Below, one piece after another: positions 1-8,867 of a DNA stretch of 64,000 nt. How positions within the stretch are numbered: position 1 is the stretch's first letter; each line of letters starts with the position of its first letter. The notes under the pieces are model-generated. The model saw nothing but the letters and a program-made list of their open reading frames with translations, was not told where the DNA came from and did no database searches. A program made the translations under genes and the position numbers. Origin of the DNA: Polaribacter sp. WD7 (GTDB lineage: Bacteria > Bacteroidota > Bacteroidia > Flavobacteriales > Flavobacteriaceae); assembly GCF_003335085.1 (NCBI RefSeq), contig NZ_QPEJ01000018.1, positions 186,001-250,000 on the forward strand, given 5' to 3'.

Positions 1-763
1 CAATCATTTCTCCTCCACCTTGATAAGGAGGTAATTTTTGCAACCATTCCTCTTTTCCGTACAACATTCCAACACCTGTTGGGCCACACAATTTATGAGC
101 AGAAGCTACATAAAAATCTACATCTAATGCTTGAACATCTGGTTTTATGTGTGGTGTCGCTTGAGCACCATCGATTAGAACAGCAGCTCCAAACTTATGT
201 GCTGTATCAATAATTTCTTCAATAAGATTTACAGTTCCTAAAGCATTAGAAACATGATTACAAAAAACCAATTTTGTCTTTTTAGAAATAAGTTGATGAA
301 AAATATCCATTTGTAATCCACCTTCATCATTCATCGGAATTACTTTTAAAATAGCACCCGTTTTTTCACATAACATTTGCCAAGGAACGATATTTGAATG
401 ATGCTCAAGAGCAGAAACGATAATTTCATCATCTTTTTGTAAAAGAGAGGCAAAACCAGATGCAACCATATTTATACTATGTGTTGTACCAGATGTTAAG
501 ATAATTTCATAAGCCTTTTTTGCATTAAAATGCTGTTGAATTTTAATACGTGCTTCTTCATACTTATCTGTAGCCTCTTGACTTAAGGTATGCACACCTC
601 TGTGAATATTTGCGTTATAATTACTATAGTAATCTACAATAGTATCTATAACTATTTGCGGTGTTTGAGAGGTAGCAGCATTATCAAAATACACTAGAGG
701 TTTTTCATGAACTGTTCTTTTTAGAATAGGAAAGTCTTCTCGAATTTTATCAACATTTATCAT
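1..763 (-). CDS. sufS: Cysteine desulfurase SufS (3' end outside window)
   Basis: PLP-dependent class V aminotransferase fold enzyme that takes sulfur from cysteine for Fe-S cluster assembly by the Suf system. Read from the complement, the N-terminus is MINVDKIREDFPILKR, followed by the substrate/PLP motifs LVYFDNAATSQTP and NIHRGVHTLSQEAT. Near the window edge is SAHKLCGPTGVGMLYG, whose Lys forms the PLP Schiff base in this family. About 254 codons are visible of the usual ~405, so the C-terminal part with the catalytic Cys is missing. The ATG at 761-763 fits the family N-terminus. The other suf genes lie at 6.7-11.5 kb on the same strand, so sufS is separated from them, and a promoter-like box just upstream suggests it is transcribed on its own. 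Confidence 0.95.
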   Translation of the reverse strand, partial: MINVDKIREDFPILKRTVHEKPLVYFDNAATSQTPQIVIDTIVDYYSNYNANIHRGVHTLSQEATDKYEEARIKIQQHFNAKKAYEIILTSGTTHSINMVASGFASLLQKDDEIIVSALEHHSNIVPWQMLCEKTGAILKVIPMNDEGGLQMDIFHQLISKKTKLVFCNHVSNALGTVNLIEEIIDTAHKFGAAVLIDGAQATPHIKPDVQALDVDFYVASAHKLCGPTGVGMLYGKEEWLQKLPPYQGGGEMI

Positions 764-781
764 ACAAAAACATTTTATATG

Positions 782-789
782 CAAAGATA
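782..789 (-). promoter_or_regulatory. Putative Bacteroidota -7 promoter box for sufS
   Basis: On the minus strand this reads TATCTTTG, a match to the Bacteroidota -7 consensus TAnnTTTG. It lies 18 nt before the sufS start codon. I see no clear -33 TTTG at the right distance, so this is a moderate call. Confidence 0.4.
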
Positions 790-958
790 GAGATACATTT
801 TTAAAGAATAGTTTTGTATTGGTTTAAAACAAATAATATTTAAATTTTATATGAATAAAACGTGTATATAATAGCTATTTCAGGGTTTATTTTTTCCTTT
901 TTAGTTGTAGTTATTCCTTCTCAACTACTTTAATAGCTGGTTTCTCTGGTTTACGAAA

Positions 959-966
959 TAATTTTG
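959..966 (+). promoter_or_regulatory. Putative -7 promoter box for the repeat-containing secreted protein
   Basis: TAATTTTG matches TAnnTTTG and lies 47 nt upstream of the ATG at 1014. The rest of the 250-bp gap between sufS and this gene is AT-rich and holds nothing else I can name. Confidence 0.3.
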
Positions 967-1013
967 CCTTTGTGTTGTATAAGCAACATTTGTAACAGTT
1001 TTAAATAAAAAAA

Positions 1014-3743
1014 ATGAAAACAAAATTACGGTTTAAAAAAGCAATTCTAAAATGTATTCTATTCTTTACATTTTTTAGCGGACTATTATCTTTAAATGCT
1101 CAGATAGTTATTTCTGAAATTAAGGCACCAGGAAGTGTCGAATTAAAAAACATAGGTAAAGAAACAGTAGATGTTTCTTCTTATTGGTTATGTGATTTTC
1201 CAGCATATAGTCAATTATCTTCTTCATCTATTAACGTTGTAAATGGTAGCTTATCACTTGCTCCAAATGCAATAGTAGAAATAAGTGGTTTTAACTTTAT
1301 TAGTGGAGATGATGGTGAGTTAGGACTTTATAGTAATAATAGTTTTGGGAGTACTGCTAGTATTGTAGATTATATTGAGTGGGGTGCTACTGGTCATAGA
1401 AGGGCTTCTGTTGCTATTGAAGCAGGAACATGGACTAGCGAAAACTTTATACCAGCTTTTGATGAATCTAATTCTATACAATATGATGGTGTTGGTAATA
1501 CTGCTGCAGATTATTTTGAAGCAGCATCAACTTTAAATGCAGAAAATTGTACTGCTGTTGCAGGAGATATTACTATTAATACAGCAAATTTAAGTGCAAC
1601 TACTAGTGTTTCAGATGACTTAAAAAGTGCAACTATATGTATAGATCAGGTAACAGATTTAATTAGTGTTGATGTTGCTTCTGGAAGTGTTGGTGCAAAT
1701 AGAGGATTTATAATTACAGATCGTGCAACAAATAGAATTTTAGGTTTGCCTGCTGCAGGACCATTTGATTTGAGTGGAGCTGGTGCTGGTGTGTGTGATA
1801 TTTGGTATGTTAGGTATGATACTCCTTTTACAGGAAACGTAGTTGGAAATTTACTATCTGATTTAAATGGATGTTTTGATTTGTCAAACCCAATTACAAT
1901 AACAAGAGCAATCCCTAATGCAGGAACAATTAGTTTAGATGCGGATGCAACAAAATCAGCAAATGTAACAACAGCGGTAGAAGGCAATAGGGCTATTATT
2001 TGTTTAGATGATCCGCTAGTTGCAGCGCCAGTTCATGTAACCAAATCAGATTTTGAAACTAACTTATCATACAGATATGTAATTACAGATTCAGATGCTT
2101 CTAATACAATATTAGGTATAACCAATACTAATGAAATAGATTTAACAGGAGCAGGAGCAGGAACGTGTAGAATATGGGGATGGTCTTATAGAGGAACACC
2201 AGAAAATGGAGCAGGTTTTGTAGGAAAGCCATTAGCAGAATTAGAGGCTGTAAATTGTTCTGATATTACAGATAATTGGGTAACAGTAGTAAGAGCAGAA
2301 GCAAATGCAGGAACAATTAGTTTAGATGCAGATGCAACAAAATCAGCAAATGTAACAACAGCGGTAGAAGGCAACAGGGCTATTATTTGTTTAGATGATC
2401 CACTAGTTGCAGCACCAGTTCATGTAACCAAATCAGATTTTGAAACTAACTTATCATACAGATATGTAATTACAGATTCAGATGCTTCTAATACAATATT
2501 AGGTATAACTAATACTAATGAAATAGATTTAACAGGAGCAGGAGCAGGAACGTGTAGAATATGGGGATGGTCTTATAGAGGAACACCAGAAAATGGAGCA
2601 GGTTTTGTAGGAAAGCCATTAGCAGAATTAGAGGCTGTAAATTGTTCTGATATTACAGATAATTGGGTAACAGTAGTAAGAGCAGAAGCAAATGCAGGAA
2701 CAATTAGTTTAGATGCAGATGCAACAAAATCAGCAAATGTAACAACAGCGGTAGAAGGCAACAGGGCTATTATTTGTTTAGATGATCCACTAGTTGCAGC
2801 ACCAGTTCATGTAACCAAATCAGATTTTGAAACTAACTTATCATACAGATATGTAATTACAGATTCAGATGCTTCTAATACAATATTAGGTATAACTAAT
2901 ACTAATGAAATAGATTTAACAGGAGCAGGAGCAGGAACGTGTAGAATATGGGGATGGTCTTATAGAGGAACACCAGAAAATGGAGCAGGTTTTGTAGGAA
3001 AGCCATTAGCAGAATTAGAGGCTGTAAACTGTTCTGATATTACAGACAATTGGGTAACAGTAGTAAGAGCAGAAGCAAATGCAGGAACAATTAGTTTAGA
3101 TGTACCTGCTACTGAATCATCAAATTCAAATATTACAATAGATGGTAATACAGTATCAATATGTATAGACAACGGACCTGTACCAGTTCATGTAACCAAA
3201 TCAGATTTTGAAACTAACTTATCATACAGATATGTAATTACAGATTCAGACGCTTCTAATACAATATTAGGGATAACCAATACTAATGAGATAGATTTAA
3301 CAGGAGCAGGAGAAGGAACATGCAGAATATGGGGATGGTCTTATAGAGGAACACCAGAAAATGGAGCAGGTTTTTTAGGAAAGCCACTAGCAGAATTAGA
3401 GGCTGTAAATTGTTCTGATATTACAAACAATTGGATAAATGTAAATCGTTTATCAGGAGGAGATTGTAACGTGTTAAGTACAGCAGAATTTACAAATGAT
3501 TTGTCAGTAAGCTTATATCCTAACCCATTAGTAAATAACCTTAATGTTAGTTTTTCAAATTTAAATAGTGTTGGTAATATTAGCTTAAATGTATACAATG
3601 TTTTAGGGAAAAGAGTGCTTTCTGAAAAAGTAGTAAGTTCAAATACCAGTATAGATATTTCAAGACTAAATCAAGGAATATATTTAGTTAGAATAGTTGA
3701 CGATAAAGGGGGAGTATTGTTTAGTAAAAAAGTATTAAAATAG
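1014..3743 (+). CDS. T9SS-exported lamin-tail-domain protein with tandem repeats
   Basis: Predicted secreted or surface protein of 909 aa. A signal peptide covers about residues 1-30 (basic start, hydrophobic core, ending near LNAQ). Residues ~31-150 (IVISEIKAPGSVELKNIG) resemble a lamin-tail domain. Five copies of a ~125-residue module follow: one diverged copy (~185-300), three almost identical copies of exactly 129 residues (302-688) and a partly diverged fourth. Each module has paired Cys and a GTCRIWGWSYRG core. Residues ~825-909 form a type A T9SS C-terminal sorting domain (LYPNPLVNNLNV, then YNVLGKRV and GIYLVRI). The substrate or binding role is unknown; adhesin-like surface cargo is an inference. 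A hairpin terminator follows. It sits between sufS and sufD, both on the other strand. Confidence 0.85.
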   Translation: MKTKLRFKKAILKCILFFTFFSGLLSLNAQIVISEIKAPGSVELKNIGKETVDVSSYWLCDFPAYSQLSSSSINVVNGSLSLAPNAIVEISGFNFISGDDGELGLYSNNSFGSTASIVDYIEWGATGHRRASVAIEAGTWTSENFIPAFDESNSIQYDGVGNTAADYFEAASTLNAENCTAVAGDITINTANLSATTSVSDDLKSATICIDQVTDLISVDVASGSVGANRGFIITDRATNRILGLPAAGPFDLSGAGAGVCDIWYVRYDTPFTGNVVGNLLSDLNGCFDLSNPITITRAIPNAGTISLDADATKSANVTTAVEGNRAIICLDDPLVAAPVHVTKSDFETNLSYRYVITDSDASNTILGITNTNEIDLTGAGAGTCRIWGWSYRGTPENGAGFVGKPLAELEAVNCSDITDNWVTVVRAEANAGTISLDADATKSANVTTAVEGNRAIICLDDPLVAAPVHVTKSDFETNLSYRYVITDSDASNTILGITNTNEIDLTGAGAGTCRIWGWSYRGTPENGAGFVGKPLAELEAVNCSDITDNWVTVVRAEANAGTISLDADATKSANVTTAVEGNRAIICLDDPLVAAPVHVTKSDFETNLSYRYVITDSDASNTILGITNTNEIDLTGAGAGTCRIWGWSYRGTPENGAGFVGKPLAELEAVNCSDITDNWVTVVRAEANAGTISLDVPATESSNSNITIDGNTVSICIDNGPVPVHVTKSDFETNLSYRYVITDSDASNTILGITNTNEIDLTGAGEGTCRIWGWSYRGTPENGAGFLGKPLAELEAVNCSDITNNWINVNRLSGGDCNVLSTAEFTNDLSVSLYPNPLVNNLNVSFSNLNSVGNISLNVYNVLGKRVLSEKVVSSNTSIDISRLNQGIYLVRIVDDKGGVLFSKKVLK
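1917..3437 (+). repeat. Tandem 387-bp in-gene repeats (3 near-identical units plus a diverged fourth)
   Basis: Units start at 1917, 2304 and 2691, each 387 bp (129 codons), and at 3078 for a diverged unit. Each begins with the codons for NAGTISLD. The three full units differ at only a handful of bases, mostly synonymous, so they look like recent duplications or are kept alike by gene conversion. The fourth unit has a replaced N-terminal third and then returns to near identity from VPVHVTKSDFETN. Confidence 0.95.
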
Positions 3744-3766
3744 TTTTAGTTTTTATATTCTTTTTT

Positions 3767-3797
3767 AGAGGGGCATAGCAATATGCCTCTTTTTTTA
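3767..3797 (+). terminator. Rho-independent terminator
   Basis: AGAGGGGCAT pairs with ATGCCTCTTT (some G-T wobbles) around the loop AGCA, followed by a run of T. It lies 23 nt after the stop codon of the repeat protein and separates it from the serine hydrolase gene. Confidence 0.75.
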
Positions 3798-3860
3798 TTT
3801 ATCAACAGAAAATCTTAAGAGTGCTTCAAATTTTTCTATCTTTAATATTTAAACCTTAAT

Positions 3861-5180
3861 ATGAAAAATTTTAAACGATTTCTGCTCTTACTTCTTGTAT
3901 TATTAATAGCTATTGTTGCCTATAATTATCCAAAATTAAATATACTAGCAGGGTATTCTGCAAAAAACATAGCCTCGTCAGTTTTTGTTGCTAACCGATC
4001 TTTAGAATATACAGATGCAACAGACAACAATTTTACTCCTGTTAATTTAGCTGCAGATGAGGTTGACTATAAAAAGGGTATTACTATATCATCTGCTTTT
4101 GGATTATTAACAAGAAAAGCAGTTCACAGAAAAGGATTGGGTACTGTTTTAACTCTTATTAAAGAAGATGAAACAGCATCGTATTTATCGCCTAAACGAT
4201 TACAACCAGATAACGTTACACCTTATCCATACGGAAATGCACCTCAAAAAGATACAATCTTTACAGATGTTAATTATGATAAATTACAATTAGCTATTGG
4301 TTCTGTATTTAAAAAAAGAAATCAAACAAGAGCAGTTGTTGTTTTGTATAAAGACCAAATTATTGCAGAAAAATATGCAGACGGTTTTACTAAAGATTCT
4401 AAGATTTTAGGATGGTCTATGACCAAAAGTATTTTGAGCACAGTTTTTGGAGTATTACAATATCAAGGAAAACTTAATGTTTATGACAAAGCACCAATAG
4501 ATTCTTGGCAAAATGATGAGCGTAAAAATATTACACTCCATAACTTGTTACAGATGAATTCTGGTTTAGAATGGGATGAAAATTATAACGAAATTTCTGA
4601 CGCTACTAAAATGCTTTTTTTAGAACGAGACATGACTACAATGCAAGAGGAGAAATTTTTAGTTGGTAAACCTAATGAAACATGGAATTATTCTTCGGGA
4701 ACAAGCAATTTATTGTCGGGTATTTTAAGAAAGCAATTTAACACTCATCAGGAGTATTTAGATTTTTGGTACACAAATTTTATAGACAAAATAGGAATGA
4801 ATTCTATGATATTAGAAGCAGATTTGAGCGGAAATTACGTAGGTTCTTCGTACTCATGGGCAACACCAAGAGATTGGGCAAAATTTGGCTTGTTATACCT
4901 TAAAAAAGGAAATTGGAAGGGAGAACAGTTGTTTGCAAAAGAATGGGTAGAATATATTACAACCCCAACACCAACATCTAACGGAACGTATGGGGCTCAA
5001 TTTTGGTTAAATGCTAAAAAGCAATTTAAAGACGTGCCTGCAAATATGTTTTTTGCTGATGGTTATCAAGGACAAAGAGTGTATGTATTGCCAGATCAAG
5101 AATTGGTAGTTGTGCGTTTTGGTTTATCTTGGTTTGATGAGAATGAATTCCTAAAGGAAATAATATCTGCTGTTGAATGA
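3861..5180 (+). CDS. Serine hydrolase, class C beta-lactamase/esterase-like
   Basis: 439 aa, with an N-terminal hydrophobic segment (residues ~5-21) that anchors or exports it. The catalytic SxxK motif is S186-M-T-K189 in GWSMTKS. The second motif is Y277-S-S in WNYSSGTSN. A GYQGQ segment near the C-terminus stands where the KTG/HxG motif lies in this superfamily. It resembles the EstB/6-aminohexanoate-dimer-hydrolase type rather than resistance beta-lactamases. The substrate cannot be told from sequence. It is a monocistronic gene with its own 117-bp upstream gap after a terminator. Confidence 0.8.
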   Translation: MKNFKRFLLLLLVLLIAIVAYNYPKLNILAGYSAKNIASSVFVANRSLEYTDATDNNFTPVNLAADEVDYKKGITISSAFGLLTRKAVHRKGLGTVLTLIKEDETASYLSPKRLQPDNVTPYPYGNAPQKDTIFTDVNYDKLQLAIGSVFKKRNQTRAVVVLYKDQIIAEKYADGFTKDSKILGWSMTKSILSTVFGVLQYQGKLNVYDKAPIDSWQNDERKNITLHNLLQMNSGLEWDENYNEISDATKMLFLERDMTTMQEEKFLVGKPNETWNYSSGTSNLLSGILRKQFNTHQEYLDFWYTNFIDKIGMNSMILEADLSGNYVGSSYSWATPRDWAKFGLLYLKKGNWKGEQLFAKEWVEYITTPTPTSNGTYGAQFWLNAKKQFKDVPANMFFADGYQGQRVYVLPDQELVVVRFGLSWFDENEFLKEIISAVE

Positions 5181-5316
5181 TTTTTTAGAAGCAACTTTAT
5201 ACTTATAAATTTCTATTTTAGTAATAGCTTTGATGAAACACAAAAAAGTAATTTAACGTGATTTCTATATAACTTTTCTATTATATAAGTATTATTTAAT
5301 TGAAAATTAGATGATT

Positions 5317-5425
5317 GTCATTTCGAACATTGCTGAAATTTAAATTGAAAGTAGCTTACGAAGTAAAAGTGTAGTTGAGAAATCTCATATCTATAGTTAG
5401 ATTTCTTCATTTCAGTCGAAATGAT
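5317..5425. repeat. Interspersed inverted-repeat element
   Basis: This lies in the 328-bp gap after the serine hydrolase. Outer ends TCATTTCGA (5318-5326) and TCGAAATGA (5416-5424) are perfect inverted repeats, with an inner pair AGAAATCT (5378-5385) and AGATTTCT (5399-5406). The layout matches a small palindromic repeat I associate with flavobacterial intergenic regions; its copy number here cannot be checked. The rest of the gap has only an AT-rich imperfect hairpin (5440-5472) that might be a weak terminator for the lipoprotein gene on the minus strand. Confidence 0.6.
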
Positions 5426-5508
5426 ATTCTTTAAACAATAAAAATAGTAATTCCCTGACAAACACTATTTTTTACACCGAACTCACGTTGATTTATGTAA
5501 AAAGGTGA

Positions 5509-6114
5509 TTATTCAATTTTCAGTTTCAATGAATCAAAAGAATCTGCTCTAATTCCAATTAATCCATATTTAGTTTCTCCCTTTTTAAGTAAGGTGCCGT
5601 TAATATTATACTCCAACATTTCCGTTTTAAATTTTTTGTTTGCAGAACCTGCGGCAATCATATTTACTCCAGCTAAACCAGGACCAATTGCAAGACCTAT
5701 TGGAGTTGAACTTGTTGGCACACCATTCTCAATAGTTTGTAGATTTAATGGCGTTAACAATAAATACCATAAATAAGACGCAGGACTTTGTTTTAATGAT
5801 GTAAATGCTTTTGTATTATCCATAACAAATATTTCAGTTCCATTTTCATAAGTCAATTTAACATCTCTTCCAAATGTCAAGTCTTTTTCAGAGTTATTAG
5901 TTATTTTAATGGCAACAAGTTTTATTCCTTTTTTTAGTTCTTTTTTAGCATATTTTTTGTCTAGTAAATCGTATTTGTATTCAAGTTTTACGTTGTTAGT
6001 TTCTTTAGTTGAAACATAATTGATAGATTTTGGCTCAATCATTCTGTAGCCAGATGCACAACTTGTTAAAGTAGAAATTACAATAAATAATAGTGTGATT
6101 TTGATGATTTTCAT
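5509..6114 (-). CDS. Hypothetical lipoprotein
   Basis: 201 aa with a lipoprotein signal peptide and lipobox LTSC (Cys19), so it is expected to be lipid-anchored in the envelope. The middle part (VKLEYKYDLLDKKYAKKELKKGIKLVAIKITNNS) looks like a beta-strand immunoglobulin-like region. It is followed by a Gly/Pro-rich, mildly hydrophobic stretch around residues 115-150 that could touch the membrane. I do not recognise a named family. It is on the same strand as the suf genes, but a 287-bp gap and a terminator separate it from the next gene upstream, so it is probably transcribed alone. Confidence 0.7.
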   Translation of the reverse strand: MKIIKITLLFIVISTLTSCASGYRMIEPKSINYVSTKETNNVKLEYKYDLLDKKYAKKELKKGIKLVAIKITNNSEKDLTFGRDVKLTYENGTEIFVMDNTKAFTSLKQSPASYLWYLLLTPLNLQTIENGVPTSSTPIGLAIGPGLAGVNMIAAGSANKKFKTEMLEYNINGTLLKKGETKYGLIGIRADSFDSLKLKIE

Positions 6115-6372
6115 TTGATTGGTTTGGTATTAATTTTTCTGTTTTATACTGTACAAGTCTGCTATACAAAATGACGAGCAATCTAATCCTATTGTATTGT
6201 TTTTCAAGGATAATGGTTTACTAATGTCAGTATTGTGTAAAGATTTGCAATTTATTACGTTACAATATTACAGAAAAAAATATACCTACCAATTTTAAAA
6301 ATTTGAAGAATTTATTCTAAAAAATGGTAGAAAGTTTACTGTTTTTCAATTAGATAAAAAAAGACTTTATGC

Positions 6373-6396
6373 AAAAAAACCTCCCGATTAGGAGGC
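6373..6396 (-). terminator. Rho-independent terminator for the small membrane protein
   Basis: Read on the minus strand, CCTCC pairs with GGAGG around a TAATCG loop, followed by seven T. It starts only a few bases after the stop codon at 6402. Confidence 0.75.
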
Positions 6397-6401
6397 TTCT
6401 T

Positions 6402-6605
6402 TTATTTTTTTGCTTTAATAAGAGCTATCGCTATTGCCAATATTCCTAAACCTATAGTAACATAAGAACTGGTATTGTTTTGAGATTCAATTAAATCTAA
6501 ATCGCCAATTGACACCTGTGTTTCTGGAATTATCATAGTATAAATGCCATAGGTTACTAAAATAATTCCTACTATTACTAAAACGAGTTTAATACTTTTA
6601 TTCAT
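6402..6605 (-). CDS. Small two-helix membrane protein
   Basis: 67 aa. Two hydrophobic helices (residues ~5-26 and ~47-64) are separated by a short polar loop (PETQVSIGDLDLIESQNN), with basic residues at both ends. The layout resembles the small DUF3185-like membrane proteins, but that assignment is weak. It lies 103 bp downstream of sufD on the same strand and is closed by a strong terminator, so it may be the last gene of the suf transcript. No function can be stated. Confidence 0.65.
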   Translation of the reverse strand: MNKSIKLVLVIVGIILVTYGIYTMIIPETQVSIGDLDLIESQNNTSSYVTIGLGILAIAIALIKAKK

Positions 6606-6708
6606 GATTTTTAATTTTTAAAATTGTTACAATAAATAACTTATTTCAAAACTAAAACATTTATATCGCAGATTTTAACTGGTTTACACGAAAAATGAAC
6701 GGAATCAA

Positions 6709-8022
6709 TTACAAATCAAACCCAATGTTAACATTTAATTTATTGGCAATCAATTTTGTAATTCTCTGTTTTACCTCTGGTATTCTAACACTTTCTAAAA
6801 CGGTGTTGGCAAAAGCAAACATTAATAAAGCTCTACCTTCTTTTTGAGGAATTCCACGTTGTTGCATGTAAAAAAGAGCGTCTTCATCCAATTGCCCAAT
6901 TGTACAACCATGAGAGCATTTTACATCATCAGCAAATATTTCTAGCTGAGGTTTTGCATTAATTGTGGCTTTATCACTTACCAAAACATTATTATTTTGT
7001 TGGTATGCGTTTGTTTTTTGAGCTTCTTTTTCAACAATTACCTTTCCGTTAAAAACACCTGTAGAACGCTCATCATAAATACCTTTGTAATCTTGATGAG
7101 ATTCGCAGTTTGGTTCTATATGATGCACTAAAGTATGATGATCTACGTGTTGTTTTCCTTCAATAATGGTAATTCCTTTTAAAATAGAATCTATATGTTC
7201 TCCTTTTTGATAGAAATTTAAATTGTTTCTTGTAATGTTTCCACCAAAAGAAAATGTATGCACAGAAACCACACTATTAGACTGTTGTTCTATGTACGAA
7301 TTATCAACCAATGAAGCTGTAATTTCATCATCTTGAATTTTATAATAGTCAATGTTAGCAGCCTTATCAGCAAATATTTCTGTAACTACATTTGTTAACA
7401 CAGCATTGCTAGTTAAACTTTGATGGCGTTCTATAATTTGAACATGAGCATTCTCTCCTACAACAACTAAATTTCTAGGTTGCACCATTGTTGCGGCTTC
7501 AGAGCCTGTTGTAAAATTGATGATTTGAATTGGTTTTTTTACCTCGGTATTTTTAGGAATGTGTATATAAGCACCTTCTACAGCAAATGCAGTATTTAAC
7601 GAAGTTAAATTGTCTTGTTTTGCTATTTTATTAAAGTATTTATCTATTACTGGCTTATATTTTGCATTACTTAAAGCAGAAGACATTAAACAAACATCAT
7701 AATGTTCATGAGTAGTTTGCGATAAAAATGAACTGTATTTACCGTCTATAAAAACAACTTTATATGAATCTATTTCGTGAATAAAGTATTGTTTTACGTC
7801 TACTAATTCAATCGCTCTTTCAGTGTTAGGAAACAGACTATAATCTTGTTTTAATACAGTGTTTAATGATGTGTATTTCCATGCTTCAAGTTTTCTGGTA
7901 GGAAAACCCAATTCTTCAAAATTCTCTAATGCTTGAGATCTAATTTCATGCACATCAGAGTTGGTGTCTACACGATTTTCAAAAGCTACGTATGATGATA
8001 ATAATTTATCTTTTAATTCCAT
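6709..8022 (-). CDS. sufD: Fe-S cluster assembly scaffold subunit SufD
   Basis: Subunit of the cytoplasmic SufBC2D scaffold that builds Fe-S clusters from SufS-derived sulfur. The right-handed beta-helix core is followed by the family C-terminal segment KCSHGCTIGQLDEDALFYMQQRGI. It has 437 aa from the start MELKDKLLSSYVAFENR, the usual N-terminus of flavobacterial SufD. The frame stays open 15 codons further upstream (to 8067), but that extension reads like leader sequence, so 8022 is preferred. It lies 75 bp downstream of sufC. Confidence 0.93.
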   Translation of the reverse strand: MELKDKLLSSYVAFENRVDTNSDVHEIRSQALENFEELGFPTRKLEAWKYTSLNTVLKQDYSLFPNTERAIELVDVKQYFIHEIDSYKVVFIDGKYSSFLSQTTHEHYDVCLMSSALSNAKYKPVIDKYFNKIAKQDNLTSLNTAFAVEGAYIHIPKNTEVKKPIQIINFTTGSEAATMVQPRNLVVVGENAHVQIIERHQSLTSNAVLTNVVTEIFADKAANIDYYKIQDDEITASLVDNSYIEQQSNSVVSVHTFSFGGNITRNNLNFYQKGEHIDSILKGITIIEGKQHVDHHTLVHHIEPNCESHQDYKGIYDERSTGVFNGKVIVEKEAQKTNAYQQNNNVLVSDKATINAKPQLEIFADDVKCSHGCTIGQLDEDALFYMQQRGIPQKEGRALLMFAFANTVLESVRIPEVKQRITKLIANKLNVNIGFDL

Positions 8023-8097
8023 TTTGTTTCGTTTGAAAGTTGAAAAATCTTTAAAAACTGAGTACACAATTTTATAGATTTTATAACCTTTTTACTT

Positions 8098-8847
8098 TTA
8101 AACCAATTCTTGTTTAATCCAGTCATAACCTTTAGCTTCTAACTCTAGAGCTAAAGAAGCATCACCAGTTTTTACAATTTTTCCATCATGTAAAACATGT
8201 ACAAAATCTGGTACAATATAATCTAACAAACGTTGGTAGTGTGTAATTACAATAACAGCGTTATCTTTAGATTTTAACTTATTTACACCATTGGCAACAA
8301 TACGCAATGCATCAATATCTAAACCAGAATCTGTTTCATCTAAAATGGCTAATTTTGGTTCTAACATTGCCATTTGAAAGATTTCATTACGTTTCTTTTC
8401 TCCTCCAGAAAATCCTTCGTTTAAAGAACGACCTAAAAACTTACGATCTATTTCTAACAATTCTGATTTTTCACGAATCTTTTTTAGCATATCTTTAGCA
8501 GGCATTTCTTCTAAACCTTGTGCTTTTCTAGATTCGTTAATAGCAGTTTTAATAAAGTTTGTAACAGAAACACCAGGAATTTCTACTGGGTATTGAAACG
8601 ATAAAAACACCCCATTATGAGCTCTTTCTTCTGGAGCCAATTCACTAATATCTTCTCCATTTAATTCTATAGTTCCGGCAGTAACTTCATATTCTTCTTT
8701 ACCTGCAATAACGTTTGCCATAGTACTTTTACCTGCACCATTGGGTCCCATAATTGCATGAACTTCACCAGGATTTACTTCTAGGTTTAATCCTTTTAAG
8801 ATAGCTTTACCGTCTATTTCTGCGTTTAAGTTTTCTATTTTTAACAT
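8098..8847 (-). CDS. sufC: Fe-S assembly ATPase SufC
   Basis: ABC-type ATPase that drives the SufBC2D scaffold. Walker A is GPNGAGKS (residues 34-41), the signature region is SGGEKKR, Walker B is [12 protein letters not shown] and the switch His is in VITHYQR. At 249 aa it matches the family length. The extended Walker B region DETDSGLD is typical of SufC. It lies between sufD and the metallo-beta-lactamase lipoprotein gene, with 20 bp to the latter, and is clearly in one operon with sufB and sufD. Confidence 0.96.
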   Translation of the reverse strand: MLKIENLNAEIDGKAILKGLNLEVNPGEVHAIMGPNGAGKSTMANVIAGKEEYEVTAGTIELNGEDISELAPEERAHNGVFLSFQYPVEIPGVSVTNFIKTAINESRKAQGLEEMPAKDMLKKIREKSELLEIDRKFLGRSLNEGFSGGEKKRNEIFQMAMLEPKLAILDETDSGLDIDALRIVANGVNKLKSKDNAVIVITHYQRLLDYIVPDFVHVLHDGKIVKTGDASLALELEAKGYDWIKQELV

Positions 8848-8867
8848 CGTATTTTAAGCTATTTGCT

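Noticed and set aside
1917..3437. Regularly spaced repeats as a possible CRISPR array
   Set aside because: The unit is 387 bp, in frame and continuous without unique spacers, and no cas gene is nearby.
1646..3598. A series of open frames on the minus strand under the repeat protein
   Set aside because: They recur every 387 bp because the coding repeats recur; they have no protein-like features and lie wholly opposite a well-supported gene.
5440..5472. AAAAATAGT/ACTATTTTT hairpin as a terminator for the lipoprotein gene
   Set aside because: The stem is almost entirely A-T with a 15-nt loop, too weak to annotate with confidence.
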